Shown here: piece after piece, positions 34,713 to 45,100 of the stretch
How positions within the stretch are numbered: the stretch's first letter is position 1
Layout: each line of letters begins with the position of its first letter
Source: Mucilaginibacter dorajii
Lineage (GTDB): Bacteria > Bacteroidota > Bacteroidia > Sphingobacteriales > Sphingobacteriaceae
DNA length: 64,000 nucleotides
Direction of reading: 5' to 3'
NCBI RefSeq assembly: GCF_024808255.1
Contig: NZ_JANTYS010000020.1
Span: forward strand, 1 to 64,000
Translations under genes and position numbers: made by a program
Notes under the pieces: generated by a model
What the model was told of the DNA's origin: nothing
Databases searched by the model: none
The model's input: the letters and a program-made list of their open reading frames with translations, nothing else

Positions 34713-37700
34713 ATGCCCCTTTTTACTTTTTCTTTCGTTAAACGCTTAACCGCACCATCTGCTATAATTGTAGTGGCATTTTGTTTTACAGCGCTTCCCT
34801 CCTATGCGCAGCAGCCGCTGTTTAACTTGCTTAACAGTAAGGAAACCAATATTAAATTCAGCAATGATATCAACGAAACGGAGTCACTCAACGTGTTATC
34901 CTACGAGTATTTTTACAATGGTGGCGGTGTAGCCGTTGGCGATATTAATAATGATGGCCTGCCCGATTTGATGTTTACCGGTAATATGAAGCCCAATAAG
35001 CTTTATCTAAACATGGGGCACATGAAATTTAAGGATATTACAGCCAGCGCAAGCCCTGATTTAGGCGGCCGACCAGGTTCCTGGAAAACCGGCGTTACCA
35101 TGGCAGATGTCAACGGTGATGGCCTGCTGGATATATACGTTTGCTACTCGGGTAAAACAGATAATGCTACCCGCAGCAACCAGCTATTTATAAACCAGGG
35201 TAATAATAAATTTAAAGAAGAAGCAAACGCTTACGGTTTAGATGACCCGGGATACAGCACTCAGGCTGTATTTTTTGATTATGACAACGACGGCGATCTG
35301 GATATGTTCTTGCTTAACCATAACATCAAAAAGATTGACAATATGGAGCTGGCCCGCTATAAAGATCAAACAGATGATTTGGCCAGCAATAAATTATTCA
35401 GGAACGATGGTGGTCATTTTACCGATGTATCAAAAGTTGCAGGCATAGTTCAAAATCCGCTCACCTTTGGTTTGGGTGTGGCCATTGCCGATATCAACAA
35501 AGATGGCTGGCCCGATATTTATGTAACCAACGATTACAACGAACCGGATTATATCTACATCAATAATCACGACGGTACTTTTAAAGAGAAATCAAAAGAT
35601 ATGCTGAGGCATATGTCGCACTTTTCGATGGGTGTTGATATTGCCGATTTTAATAATGACGGCCTACCCGATATTATAACCCTTGATATGTTGCCAGAGG
35701 ATAACCATCGGCAAAAATCACTACAATTAGAAGAAAACTACGAGTCCTTCGCGTTAATGCAAAACCAGGGACTTTACAAACAATATATGCGCAACATGCT
35801 GCAGCTCAACAACGGCGACGGCACATTCAGCGAAATTGCGCAGCTTGCAGGCTTATCAAATACAGACTGGAGCTGGTGCCCCCTTATTGCCGACTTTGAC
35901 AACGATGGTTATAAAGATATTTTCATTACCAACGGCTATTTGAGAGATTACACCAACAAAGATTTTTTACGATACTGGGGCGATTACAAAATTAAAAAAG
36001 CTATGGCGGGCGAGCCTTTCCGCCTGATGGACCTAATTATGGCCATGCCATCAACAGCTGTGCCCGATTATATTTTCAGAAACAACCACGACCTTACCTT
36101 CAGCAATAAACAGGTAGAATGGGGTTTAAACCAGCAAAACATTTCGAGCGGTGCCGTATATGTCGATCTTGATAATGACGGCGACCTCGACCTGGTTGTA
36201 AATAATATTAACCAACCGGCATCTATCTATCAGAACACCAGCCGCGAGGTTAACAATACCTCATACATTGCTGTAAAACTAAAGGGCACGGGTAAAAACA
36301 CCAATGCGATTGGCGCAAAAGTTACCGTGTACAACGGCAAGAATATCCAATACCAGGAAGTAAACCCTAATCGTGGCTATCTTTCCTGCGTATCAACTAC
36401 GTTAAACTTTGGTTTAGGCGATGCTAAATCGGTTGATTCTGTACTTATCATTTGGCCCGATAACTCATCGCAGGTATTAAAGGATGTTAAAGCCGACCAG
36501 CTGTTGACCATCAAATATCAGCCTACCGAAAAATCTTTTTCAAAGTCGACAGCAACCCTTAAACCCATTTTTAAACGAGCCGAACCGATCATCGATTTTA
36601 AACCAGAAGAGATCACCCTGAATGATTTCAAACGCCAGTTACTGATGCTATTCATGTATTCAAAAGCAGCTCCGGTTATTGTTAAAGCGGATGTTAACGG
36701 TGATGGCCTGGAAGATTTGTTTGTAAGCGGCGAGAAAGACAGTCCGGGTAAAATTTACCTACAACAACCAGATGGCAAATATGTAGCTAAAGATATTATT
36801 CGCGGCAGTCCCGATAACATAGGCACTACATCGGCAGCAGCATTTTTTGATGTCAATGGCGATGGCAAGCCCGATTTGTATATTGCTAAAGGAGGTTACT
36901 CATTATACGAACCTAATACACCTGAACTACAGGACGAACTTTATCTAAACGAAGGCAACGGTCGTTTTGTGCTTTCGCCTAATGCATTGCCGGTGCTTAA
37001 CGCCAACAGTAAATCGGTTGTAAAACCATTTGATTTTGATGGCGACGGAGATATAGACATTTTTATTGGCGGCAGGGTGATCCCCGGCCAATACCCGGTT
37101 ACGCCACAAAGCTACCTGTTGATTAACGATGGTAAAGGTAAATTCACAGCTGCAATTATCCCGTTCAATAAAATCGGCATGGTAACAGATGCCCAATGGA
37201 TAGATTTAAATGGCGATGGCCGTAAAGACCTGGTTTTATGCGGCGAACTGATGCCCATAACCATCCTGATCAATGATAAAGATGGCTTTAAAGATAAAAC
37301 CGCCAACTATTTTGCCACGCCTCAAAAAGGGTTCTGGAACAAGATCACGTTTGCTGATGTAAATGGCGATGGCAAACCCGACCTGATTGCCGGTAACCTG
37401 GGTTTAAACACCCAAATCCGCGCCACCGATAAAGAACCTGGTGAAATGTATTTTGCCGATTTTGATAACAATGGTTCTATCGATCCCTTCTTTAATTTTT
37501 ACATCCAGGGCAAAAGTTATCCTTTTGTAAGCAGGGACGAACTCAACGAACAGATTTACCCTATGCGCAGGCGTTTTAGCTCTTATAAAGCTTATGCCGA
37601 TGCCTCTATAAATGAGGTTTTAACACCGGAAGAATTAAGTAAAGCACAAAAGCTAACCGTAAACACTACCAAAACAACGCTTTATATTAACCAGAGCGGC

Positions 37701-38027
37701 AAGTTTGTAGAAACTGCGTTACCAACCGAAGCCCAGTTTGCACCGGCTACACAAATTTTAACCGGCGATTACGATCATGATGGCCTTATAGATATTTTGC
37801 TACTGGGGAACCACTCCGATAACCGCCTTAAAATAGGCAGCATTGATGCCAATTACGGCTGCCTGTTAAAGGGTGATGGCAAAGGGGGCTTTGTGTATAT
37901 ACCTCAGCCTACGTCGGGTCTCTCGGTTATTGGCGATGTAAAATCGGCTGTTGAGGTTACCATTAATAAGATCCCATATTTACTAATTGGCGTAAGTGAC
38001 GGGCCACTTCAATTTTACCAGGAATAA
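34713..38027 (+). CDS. CRTAC-like FG-GAP/VCBS and ASPIC/UnbV protein
   Basis: 1104 aa with signal peptide (about 1-32). Two blocks of FG-GAP/VCBS propeller repeats carry many calcium loops (DINNDGLPDL, DYDNDGDLDM, DFDNDGYKDI, DVNGDGKPDL). Between them, about 510-605, lies an ASPIC/UnbV domain (IAVKLKGTGKNTNAIGAKV then LNFGLGDA). Such proteins are common beside SusC/SusD and GH genes, and a carbohydrate-binding or scaffold role is assumed, not shown. The stop overlaps the next start by one base. Confidence 0.85.
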   Translation: MPLFTFSFVKRLTAPSAIIVVAFCFTALPSYAQQPLFNLLNSKETNIKFSNDINETESLNVLSYEYFYNGGGVAVGDINNDGLPDLMFTGNMKPNKLYLNMGHMKFKDITASASPDLGGRPGSWKTGVTMADVNGDGLLDIYVCYSGKTDNATRSNQLFINQGNNKFKEEANAYGLDDPGYSTQAVFFDYDNDGDLDMFLLNHNIKKIDNMELARYKDQTDDLASNKLFRNDGGHFTDVSKVAGIVQNPLTFGLGVAIADINKDGWPDIYVTNDYNEPDYIYINNHDGTFKEKSKDMLRHMSHFSMGVDIADFNNDGLPDIITLDMLPEDNHRQKSLQLEENYESFALMQNQGLYKQYMRNMLQLNNGDGTFSEIAQLAGLSNTDWSWCPLIADFDNDGYKDIFITNGYLRDYTNKDFLRYWGDYKIKKAMAGEPFRLMDLIMAMPSTAVPDYIFRNNHDLTFSNKQVEWGLNQQNISSGAVYVDLDNDGDLDLVVNNINQPASIYQNTSREVNNTSYIAVKLKGTGKNTNAIGAKVTVYNGKNIQYQEVNPNRGYLSCVSTTLNFGLGDAKSVDSVLIIWPDNSSQVLKDVKADQLLTIKYQPTEKSFSKSTATLKPIFKRAEPIIDFKPEEITLNDFKRQLLMLFMYSKAAPVIVKADVNGDGLEDLFVSGEKDSPGKIYLQQPDGKYVAKDIIRGSPDNIGTTSAAAFFDVNGDGKPDLYIAKGGYSLYEPNTPELQDELYLNEGNGRFVLSPNALPVLNANSKSVVKPFDFDGDGDIDIFIGGRVIPGQYPVTPQSYLLINDGKGKFTAAIIPFNKIGMVTDAQWIDLNGDGRKDLVLCGELMPITILINDKDGFKDKTANYFATPQKGFWNKITFADVNGDGKPDLIAGNLGLNTQIRATDKEPGEMYFADFDNNGSIDPFFNFYIQGKSYPFVSRDELNEQIYPMRRRFSSYKAYADASINEVLTPEELSKAQKLTVNTTKTTLYINQSGKFVETALPTEAQFAPATQILTGDYDHDGLIDILLLGNHSDNRLKIGSIDANYGCLLKGDGKGGFVYIPQPTSGLSVIGDVKSAVEVTINKIPYLLIGVSDGPLQFYQE

Positions 38028-39370
38028 TGAACCACTTTAAAAGATCGCTTATAGTATTTTGCGCGATAACAGCGCAGCATTGTTTTGCGCAAACCCCGGC
38101 CAATAATTACCCCGACTATTTACAGCCAGATCATGCTGTAAACGCGGTAACTATGGTAATGGTGCACGATGTAGTTAGTCCGCCGGTTGCAGCGCGTTAT
38201 TATGCCTATACCATGATGGGGGCGTATAACATTGTTGCAGCCAATAACAAAAGCATTCCACAACTGCAAAAGGTTGTAAAAGACTATAAAGCGAACACCA
38301 GTTTAGATACCATCAGCTTTAAGTATGACTATAAAGTAGCCGCTTTTTACAGCATTTTAGAAACAGCCAAACTGATGCTGCCTTCGGGCTTTATGCTGAA
38401 AGATGATGAAGACGCCTTTGTACAACTGCTGCAAAAAACCAATGTTGATAAAACCATTATAGCTAACTCGATTAAGGTTGGCGAAATGGCATCCAAGATA
38501 GCGTTAGCCTTTTCAAAAACAGATCATTACAGTCGGCTGAGCGCGCTTAAAAGATATACGCCTATTAAGGACGAAAGCAAATGGTACCCTACCCCACCAG
38601 GATACTTTGAAGCGGTTGAACCAAACTGGCGCACTATTCGCACTATGGTTATTGATTCGGCTACGCAGTATAAACCTGCCGCGCTGATCCCTTTCAGTAA
38701 AGATACTACCTCGGCATTTTATGGCCAGGTTAAGGCGGTGTATGACATATCCAAACACCTAACTACCGATCAACTAAATATGGCTTTATTTTGGGATTGT
38801 AACCCGTTTGCCATCACCACATCGGGCCATATGGCTATCGGTTATAAAAAGATAAGTCCGGGTGGCCACTGGATGCATATTGCCGGGCTGGTTACCAAAC
38901 AGGCCGGGCTTGATTTTGATCATTCAACAGTAGTTATAGCCCTTGAGGGTTTAACATTGATGGATGCCTTTATCAGCTGCTGGGAAGAGAAGTTTACCAG
39001 CAACCGCATCCGCCCCGAAACGTATATCAATCGTTACATGGATGTAAAATGGCAGCCGGTGTTGCAAACGCCCCCATTTCCTGAATATACCAGCGGGCAT
39101 GCGGTGATCTCCAATGCATCGGCCGAGTTGCTTACCTACCTCCTGGGCGATAACTTTGCTTATACCGATAATACCGAGATCCCATTTGGCAGCAGCCAGC
39201 GCGATTTTAAATCATTCAGACAAGCCGCAGCCGAGGCTTCGATGTCGCGCTTTTATGGTGGCATCCATTATATGCAAAGCATTGAAAATGGCAATGTGCA
39301 AGGCCAAAAAGTTGGAGGCGGCATTATAGCTAAAATAAAAAAAGCGGGCATTACACCGCTTATTAAATAA
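38027..39370 (+). CDS. vanadium-dependent haloperoxidase / PAP2-like protein
   Basis: 447 aa with signal peptide (about 1-22). The C-terminal half has the vanadate/phosphate pocket: KFTSNRIRP, then YTSGHAVIS (acid/base-type His358), then SRFYGGIHY (His414). Vanadium haloperoxidases and acid phosphatases share this pocket, so halide oxidation, phosphatase or another activity cannot be told apart from sequence. Co-transcribed with the CRTAC-like gene (one-base overlap) and followed by GH3. The same neighbour pair recurs in Bacteroidota as far as I recall. Confidence 0.82.
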   Translation: MNHFKRSLIVFCAITAQHCFAQTPANNYPDYLQPDHAVNAVTMVMVHDVVSPPVAARYYAYTMMGAYNIVAANNKSIPQLQKVVKDYKANTSLDTISFKYDYKVAAFYSILETAKLMLPSGFMLKDDEDAFVQLLQKTNVDKTIIANSIKVGEMASKIALAFSKTDHYSRLSALKRYTPIKDESKWYPTPPGYFEAVEPNWRTIRTMVIDSATQYKPAALIPFSKDTTSAFYGQVKAVYDISKHLTTDQLNMALFWDCNPFAITTSGHMAIGYKKISPGGHWMHIAGLVTKQAGLDFDHSTVVIALEGLTLMDAFISCWEEKFTSNRIRPETYINRYMDVKWQPVLQTPPFPEYTSGHAVISNASAELLTYLLGDNFAYTDNTEIPFGSSQRDFKSFRQAAAEASMSRFYGGIHYMQSIENGNVQGQKVGGGIIAKIKKAGITPLIK

Positions 39371-39405
39371 GAATTGTTTATTTGTACCACCCATTCCACG
39401 CATTA

Positions 39406-41595
39406 ATGAAATCTATCGCACAAAAAATGATAAAAGCAAGTGCAGCCTGCTTGTTGGGCGGCGCTTGTTTATTAACTACACTACCCGCTATTGCGCAAAA
39501 CAAACCTATTTTCAGGGATAATTCGCAATCGATTGAATTAAGGATTAAAGACCTGGTGTCAAAACTGACCTTAGAGGAAAAAGTATCCTTATTGGGCTAC
39601 CGTAGCAAAGCGGTTGAGCGGTTGGGCATCCCGGCCTATAACTGGTGGAACGAAGGTTTGCACGGTGTAGCAAGAGCCGGCGAGGCTACCATATTTCCGC
39701 AGGCTATTGGTTTGGCAGCTACTTTTAATGAAAACCTGGTTGATTCTGTATCTGACGCCATATCTACCGAGGCACGCGCAAAATACAATCTATCTACCGC
39801 GATGGGGCGCCATTTGCAATACATGGGCTTAACTTTTTGGACACCCAACATCAACATTTTCCGTGACCCACGCTGGGGCCGTGGACAGGAAACCTATGGC
39901 GAAGACCCATTTTTAACAGCGCACATCGGTTCGGCATTTGTTAAGGGGATGCAGGGTACCGATCCACTTCATTTAAAAGCATCGGCCACGGCCAAACACT
40001 TTGCCGCCCATAGCGGACCCGAAGCAACCCGTGATTACTTTGATGCCATAGTTGATGAAAAAGATATGCGCGAAACTTACCTGTATGCCTTTCACGCCCT
40101 GGTAAGTAATGGCGTTGAATCGGTAATGACGGCCTACAACAGTATCAACGGTGTGCCTAATTCGGTGAACAAAAACCTGGTAACAGATATATTAAGGAAC
40201 GAGTGGGGCTTTAAAGGCCACGTAGTAACCGACTGCGGCGCGTTGGATGATGTATTTTTAACCCACAAAACTATCCCTACTGCACCAGAGGCAGCGGCTG
40301 CTGCAATTAAAGCGGGGATAGATTTGGATTGCTCGTCGGTTTTTCAAAACGATATTATCAAAGCTATCCTGCTAAAACTATTGACAGAAAAAGAAGTTGA
40401 CGTTGCACTTAGCCATTTACTGAAAACGCAGTTTAAACTGGGATTTTTTGACGATGCGGCGGCAAGTCCGTATAAAACTTACGGGACTGATAGCCTGCAC
40501 AATACTACACATATTAACCTGGCGCGTAAGGCTGCGCAACAGAGCATGGTGTTGTTAAAAAACGACGGTAACATACTACCGTTTAAACAGGGTCAGTACT
40601 CCAGCTTTATGGTTTTGGGGCCCAATGCCGCAGCTTTGGATGCCATGATTGGCAGCTATCATGGCGTAAGCAGCAAGGTGGTAAACTTTGTTGAAGGCAT
40701 TACCGCCGCTGTTGACCCTGCAACCCGCGTGGAGTATGATTTGGGTTGCGATTACCGGGATACCACCCATTTCGGCGGTATCTGGGGCGCGGGCAATGCC
40801 GATGTTACCATTGCGGTATTGGGCCTGTCGCCGGTATTGGAAGGCGAAGCAGGCGATGCATTCCTTGCCGAATCGGGCGGTGATAAAAAGAACCTTAGCC
40901 TGCCTACCAGCGAAATTGCTTTTATGAAAGCGCTACGCGCGGGTGTTAAAAAACCTATCATCGCGGTAATTACCGCGGGTAGCGATGTAGACGTATCGGC
41001 CATTGCGCCCTATGCAGACGCCATAATTTTTGCCTGGTACCCCGGCGAACAAGGCGGCAACGCGCTGGCCGATATTGTTTTCGGCAAGGTAAGTCCATCC
41101 GGACACCTCCCGCTTACCTTTTACAATTCGGTTAATGATCTGCCCAAATATGAAAGCTATAGTATGAAAGGCCGCACCTACCGCTATTTTGGTGGAGCTG
41201 TACAATATCCTTTTGGATTTGGGATGAGTTATAGCACATTTGGCTACGAGGCCACCACTACCCCATCAAAGCAATATGCAGCTAAAGACACCATCAACGT
41301 ACAGGTAAAAGTTAAAAATACCGGCAACATCAATGCTGATGACGTTGTACAGGCCTACATCAAATACCCGGCAATTGACAGGATGCCTTTGAAGGAGCTG
41401 AAAGGTTTTAAAAGGGTTTCTGTTGCAAAAGGAAACGAACAACTGATCACCATAAAAATACCTGTTAAAGAACTTCAGAAATGGGACCTTACCAAGCATA
41501 ACTGGAAGCTTTACCCCGGTGATTATAAGCTGATCATAGGCGAAAATTCGGCTGATGAAAAACTTAGTTTTAGCTTCAAACTGAACGGTAAATAG
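39406..41595 (+). CDS. glycoside hydrolase family 3 (beta-xylosidase/beta-glucosidase type)
   Basis: 729 aa from the ATG at 39406; the frame extends eight codons to a TTG at 39382, but the ATG leads directly into a good signal peptide. GH3 N-domain with YNWWNEGLHGVARAGEAT (xylosidase-branch signature), FRDPRWGRGQETYGEDP and VVTDCGALDD (nucleophile Asp276). The C-domain (about 380-600) carries the GH3 second alpha/beta sandwich, and a FnIII-like domain ends the protein. The PA14 insert of many Bacteroidota GH3 xylosidases is missing. Removes terminal beta-sugar residues in the periplasm. Confidence 0.9.
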   Translation: MKSIAQKMIKASAACLLGGACLLTTLPAIAQNKPIFRDNSQSIELRIKDLVSKLTLEEKVSLLGYRSKAVERLGIPAYNWWNEGLHGVARAGEATIFPQAIGLAATFNENLVDSVSDAISTEARAKYNLSTAMGRHLQYMGLTFWTPNINIFRDPRWGRGQETYGEDPFLTAHIGSAFVKGMQGTDPLHLKASATAKHFAAHSGPEATRDYFDAIVDEKDMRETYLYAFHALVSNGVESVMTAYNSINGVPNSVNKNLVTDILRNEWGFKGHVVTDCGALDDVFLTHKTIPTAPEAAAAAIKAGIDLDCSSVFQNDIIKAILLKLLTEKEVDVALSHLLKTQFKLGFFDDAAASPYKTYGTDSLHNTTHINLARKAAQQSMVLLKNDGNILPFKQGQYSSFMVLGPNAAALDAMIGSYHGVSSKVVNFVEGITAAVDPATRVEYDLGCDYRDTTHFGGIWGAGNADVTIAVLGLSPVLEGEAGDAFLAESGGDKKNLSLPTSEIAFMKALRAGVKKPIIAVITAGSDVDVSAIAPYADAIIFAWYPGEQGGNALADIVFGKVSPSGHLPLTFYNSVNDLPKYESYSMKGRTYRYFGGAVQYPFGFGMSYSTFGYEATTTPSKQYAAKDTINVQVKVKNTGNINADDVVQAYIKYPAIDRMPLKELKGFKRVSVAKGNEQLITIKIPVKELQKWDLTKHNWKLYPGDYKLIIGENSADEKLSFSFKLNGK

Positions 41596-41630
41596 CCGAA
41601 ATACAAACAAAGTATAGCTAACAGGGTTAA

Positions 41631-41835
41631 AATAGCTGTAACAAGCTATATGATCATGTTTATGATTGGATATTGAAATACGAACCAGGCCTGGTTGTGG
41701 GCCTGGTTGTATTATTAGTTGGCCTATGGCTTATCAACCTGTTTGTAAGGTGGTCGCACTCGGGAATACATAAAAAAATGTAGATCCCTCTTTAAAACCT
41801 TTCCTGCTAAGTCTCATTGGGATTTCTTTTTAATT
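41631..41835 (+). pseudogene. remnant of a MscS-type mechanosensitive channel N-terminus
   Basis: The frame of 41631-41780 reads YDHVYDWILKYEPGLVVG, then LVVLLVGLWLINLFVRW and HSGIHKKM before a stop. This fits the first transmembrane helix of MscS proteins. In the next frame, from 41780, the sequence continues as VDPSLKPFLLSLIGISF, the usual MscS sequence after that helix. One missing A in the A7 run at 41772-41778 would join the two frames (HKKNVDPSLKPF). After that the reading ends in stops, so only a truncated, frameshifted stub remains. No start codon in good context is seen. Confidence 0.7.
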
Positions 41836-41888
41836 AATAAATTAATTAAAAATTAGGTAACTTATTGAAATATATGGGTTTATGAAAT

Positions 41889-42043
41889 CAACAGGCACAA
41901 ATATTTAGAAGCGCCTAACTTGCGCGATGCATCAATTTATGTTAACCTTGTAAAAATATAAAATGCTGATTATTAAATATTTACAAAATAAAAATCTAAA
42001 ATATGTTAAGTTATGTTAACCCAATTTAGATGCGTTTACCCTG
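41889..42043 (+). repeat. 155-bp interspersed repeat, copy 2 of 3
   Basis: Begins CAACAGGCACAAATATTT and ends GTTTACCCTG; holds ATGTTAAGTTATGTTAACCC. Aligns with 9318-9473 (reverse) and 56385-56540. Lies 53 bases after the channel remnant. Confidence 0.85.
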
Positions 42044-42059
42044 TAAGTGGACTACAAAA

Positions 42060-42090
42060 GACTTACGAAGTTTTGAAAACTGCGTAAGTC
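42060..42090. terminator. 15-bp-stem hairpin between convergent genes
   Basis: GACTTACGAAGTTTT and AAAACTGCGTAAGTC pair with one mismatch around a minimal loop. It may end both the GH3 and DUF5107 transcripts. No flanking T-run is present, so it could instead be a dispersed palindrome. Confidence 0.45.
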
Positions 42091-42140
42091 CTGGGCTCTT
42101 CGGTCGGTCTTGAGCATGAGCGAAGCGGCTGCAAAAATAA

Positions 42141-45100
42141 TTAAATTAACTCTCTAAGTATCCTAATCCCAGGATCGCTCAACTCTGTTTGTTGATACCT
42201 ACCACTTTCAAATACAGCTTTAACCCACTGCAATACTTGATCATCAGGGTACTGTTTAACCTCGGCATTCAGCCAGTTAACTGCGGCCGCCTTATCCTGT
42301 AGTTTTTCAATAGCCCAGGCCGTAACCAAATCATTAGCCGGTAAAAAATTGCTTACGGTATTCTCTATTTTAGGTTTAAAGTCAGTGATCTTTTGCAAGA
42401 ATTTGTTGGCTTCAATGGTGTTGCCTTGTTTGAGATAACATTGATAGCTCATCCAATCCTCCAGGCGTTCATCCACGTTTTCAGCATACGGTTTACCTAC
42501 GCCGAGGTTGGCAGGCCAGTTTTTTGCTTCTTTGATGAAGGTTAACGCGGCGGCATAATTTTTAGTCTTCATCTTTTGAGCAGCCTGCATCAGTTCGGTT
42601 TCCCGGTACAATTCCCTACCAATGGTAGCACCTTCAAATGGCAGGATATTGATACGGGATAATAGTTTGCCACAATCATTATAGCGTTTATTCAATAGCA
42701 GAGTTTTGGCATACAAAATACCGATGATATAATTATCGGCGTGAGTTTTATAAAAAGGCTCAACAATGGCCAAAGCATCGGCATATTGGTTATGATTTAT
42801 ATAATATTCGCCAAGCAATTTATTATAACGCCAGCCTTTATCCAGTTTTACCGCCATGTTCAAATCGGCTAAATCGGTCGCTCCTATCTGCATAGCAGCA
42901 CGGGCAGCATAAAAGGGCGCAAAATCCGGTTCATTGCCGCATTGGGCAAATAGCTTTTTACTTTCCTCTATCCTGTTACGATCTTTATACAACAACGCCA
43001 GGAAATATTTTGGTTTCCAGCTATTGCTTTGCTGCACTGCCCACTGTAATACATCCTCATCACTGTTACGAAACGGGAATACAAAAGCAGCTGTTAAAGA
43101 ATTGCCTTTGGTTAGTAATTCATTATAAGATTTTCCCTGTTGCTGTGCCAAAAATGCCAACCTGTAATTAACCAAAACATTGACCGGCGATAATTGTAAA
43201 ACCTGCTCGCTTTCGGTAATACAGCCGTTTTTATAATAACTATCGGCAAGATCTAAATAACTCTCAATAGGTTGCTCGTTGCGAACCATAGAATTGAAAG
43301 CGGTTTTATTCGCTTCAGTTGACTGCAATAGATACTTTTCAAATGCCACAAAATGACTAAGCGGCTCGTAAGCCAATATCGTATCCAAAACCGTCGTGGC
43401 ATTTTTAACATCTTTTAACCTCCGGTAGGCAATGGCCTGCACCTGCAATGCTCCTATATCGTACCTGTTAAAATCCAACGCTCTTGAAGTAAACTCCAAT
43501 GCCTTTGGGTAGTTTTTTTCTTTAAGATATAAACTTCCCAAAGCCGAATAAGCCGTGTTCCTGTACTCTACCGATAACGACGCGATATCAAAGCCGTCTT
43601 TGGCATCGGTGATATTACCTAATTGTGTATTGCTCACACCGTAATAATAATTGGCAGCCCCATCATTGGTATTGATGCTTAAAGCGGTTTTAGCATAACT
43701 TAAGGCTTCGGTATAACGCATGTTGTGGTACAAGAGTACAGCGGTTTGCACCAATGCCGGCAGGTAATATGGATCTTTGCTTAATGCTTCCTTCAGCTTT
43801 GTTTCCGCTTCGGGATACATTTTCTGATCCATCAGTTCTTTACCCTGGGTATATAAACCATAGACGCTGTTCCAATCGAAATCTTTTGGCAAATCAAGCG
43901 GGCGATTTAAATTATCAGCATCAGGCTTACTATTATAAATGAGCTTATTACTACCTAATGTTACCACCACATCTTTTGCATCGGCTTTGATAGAATCGGT
44001 AAAGATTTGTAGCGGGTTTAAGGTTAGTTTTTTACTGTAGATGACTTTATCCCCCTGTTTTACCTCCAACACATCATCTGTTTGTTGTACCGGGTTAAAG
44101 TATAATTTAAGCCAGCCGCCGGCAGCCTTCACATTTAAAGCGCCATAGTTATTAGCTTGTACAAAGCCTTTCGTTTTCATTACCGGGTACCAGTATTCCG
44201 TCCAGGTATCTGATGCGCCGGGTGCAAAGCTTTTGTGTTTAAACGGTGTAAAAGTACTTTTTGGCGATGTTTGGTTGAATAACCTGCCTGATTGGATTTC
44301 GGAGTATTGCCCATCATTGTCGGTGAGCAGTTTTTCCCAGATCATCCCCTGGTTTGACAATCCCCATATCCAGATCTTTTTACCTGCTTTATCCTCATGG
44401 CCGCCATAACGCGCCATCCCAAAATCATCATCGTGCCAGTAAGCGCCAAAAAAATCGGTGTACTTGCCAAACACATGATATGATTTGTAGCCGCCGAAGT
44501 TATTGTTATCATAAAAAGAGATGTCCTTCCCGTTTTGTTTGTTGATGGGCCAATCACTGTATTCGCCCTGGTGGCCAAGGTAATTGGTACCCGGGAAAAT
44601 GTATTGCAGGTTATCCTTTGTTTTTATCCCGGTGTTCATCCAATGGTAGTACGGTTCCTCAATCGGGGTTGAGTTATACCAGAAAGATTTGGTGGTAAAG
44701 TATGCTTTATCCTTAGGCAGATTAACCTCCATTGTCCAGGTGGTACTGGTAAGCAGGTCAAGCACGCTGATGATACAGCTTACGCTGCCATCGGCATTTT
44801 TGCGGGTGAGATAATCAACAGGGGTTACGGAATTTGGGGTATGACCGATGATACCGTAGTTTGGTTCAATGCCACCGCTCGTCCATGGGCCGCGCATGGC
44901 GATGTCCCTGAATTTGATCACGTGGTTTTCGTAAACAATAGGTTTGCCTGTCGATTTTTCAATGGCCGACCAGATCTTTCCTCCTATCTGCGGCATAATG
45001 GTAAGCCGGATGTATTGGTTTTCCAGCTCTACTATCTTCCACTCTTTTTGTACCGGTTTATCCGTAAATCCGTCGTAACGGAAATACGGATAAACATTGG

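Larger units (their letters stand above)
41596..42140. other. 545-base gap between convergent genes
   Basis: Holds a decayed mechanosensitive-channel fragment (41631-41835), repeat copy 2 (41889-42043) and a long hairpin (42060-42090), each listed separately. The remaining bases show nothing. Confidence 0.7.

Noticed and set aside
39382-39405. Upstream TTG extension of the GH3 gene
   Set aside because: The ATG at 39406 leads directly to a proper signal peptide; the extension adds nothing family-like.
41683-41696. Perfect 14-base palindrome AACCAGGCCTGGTT
   Set aside because: It falls inside the MscS-like coding remnant, so it is explained by codons; it was considered as an operator but no partner site was seen.
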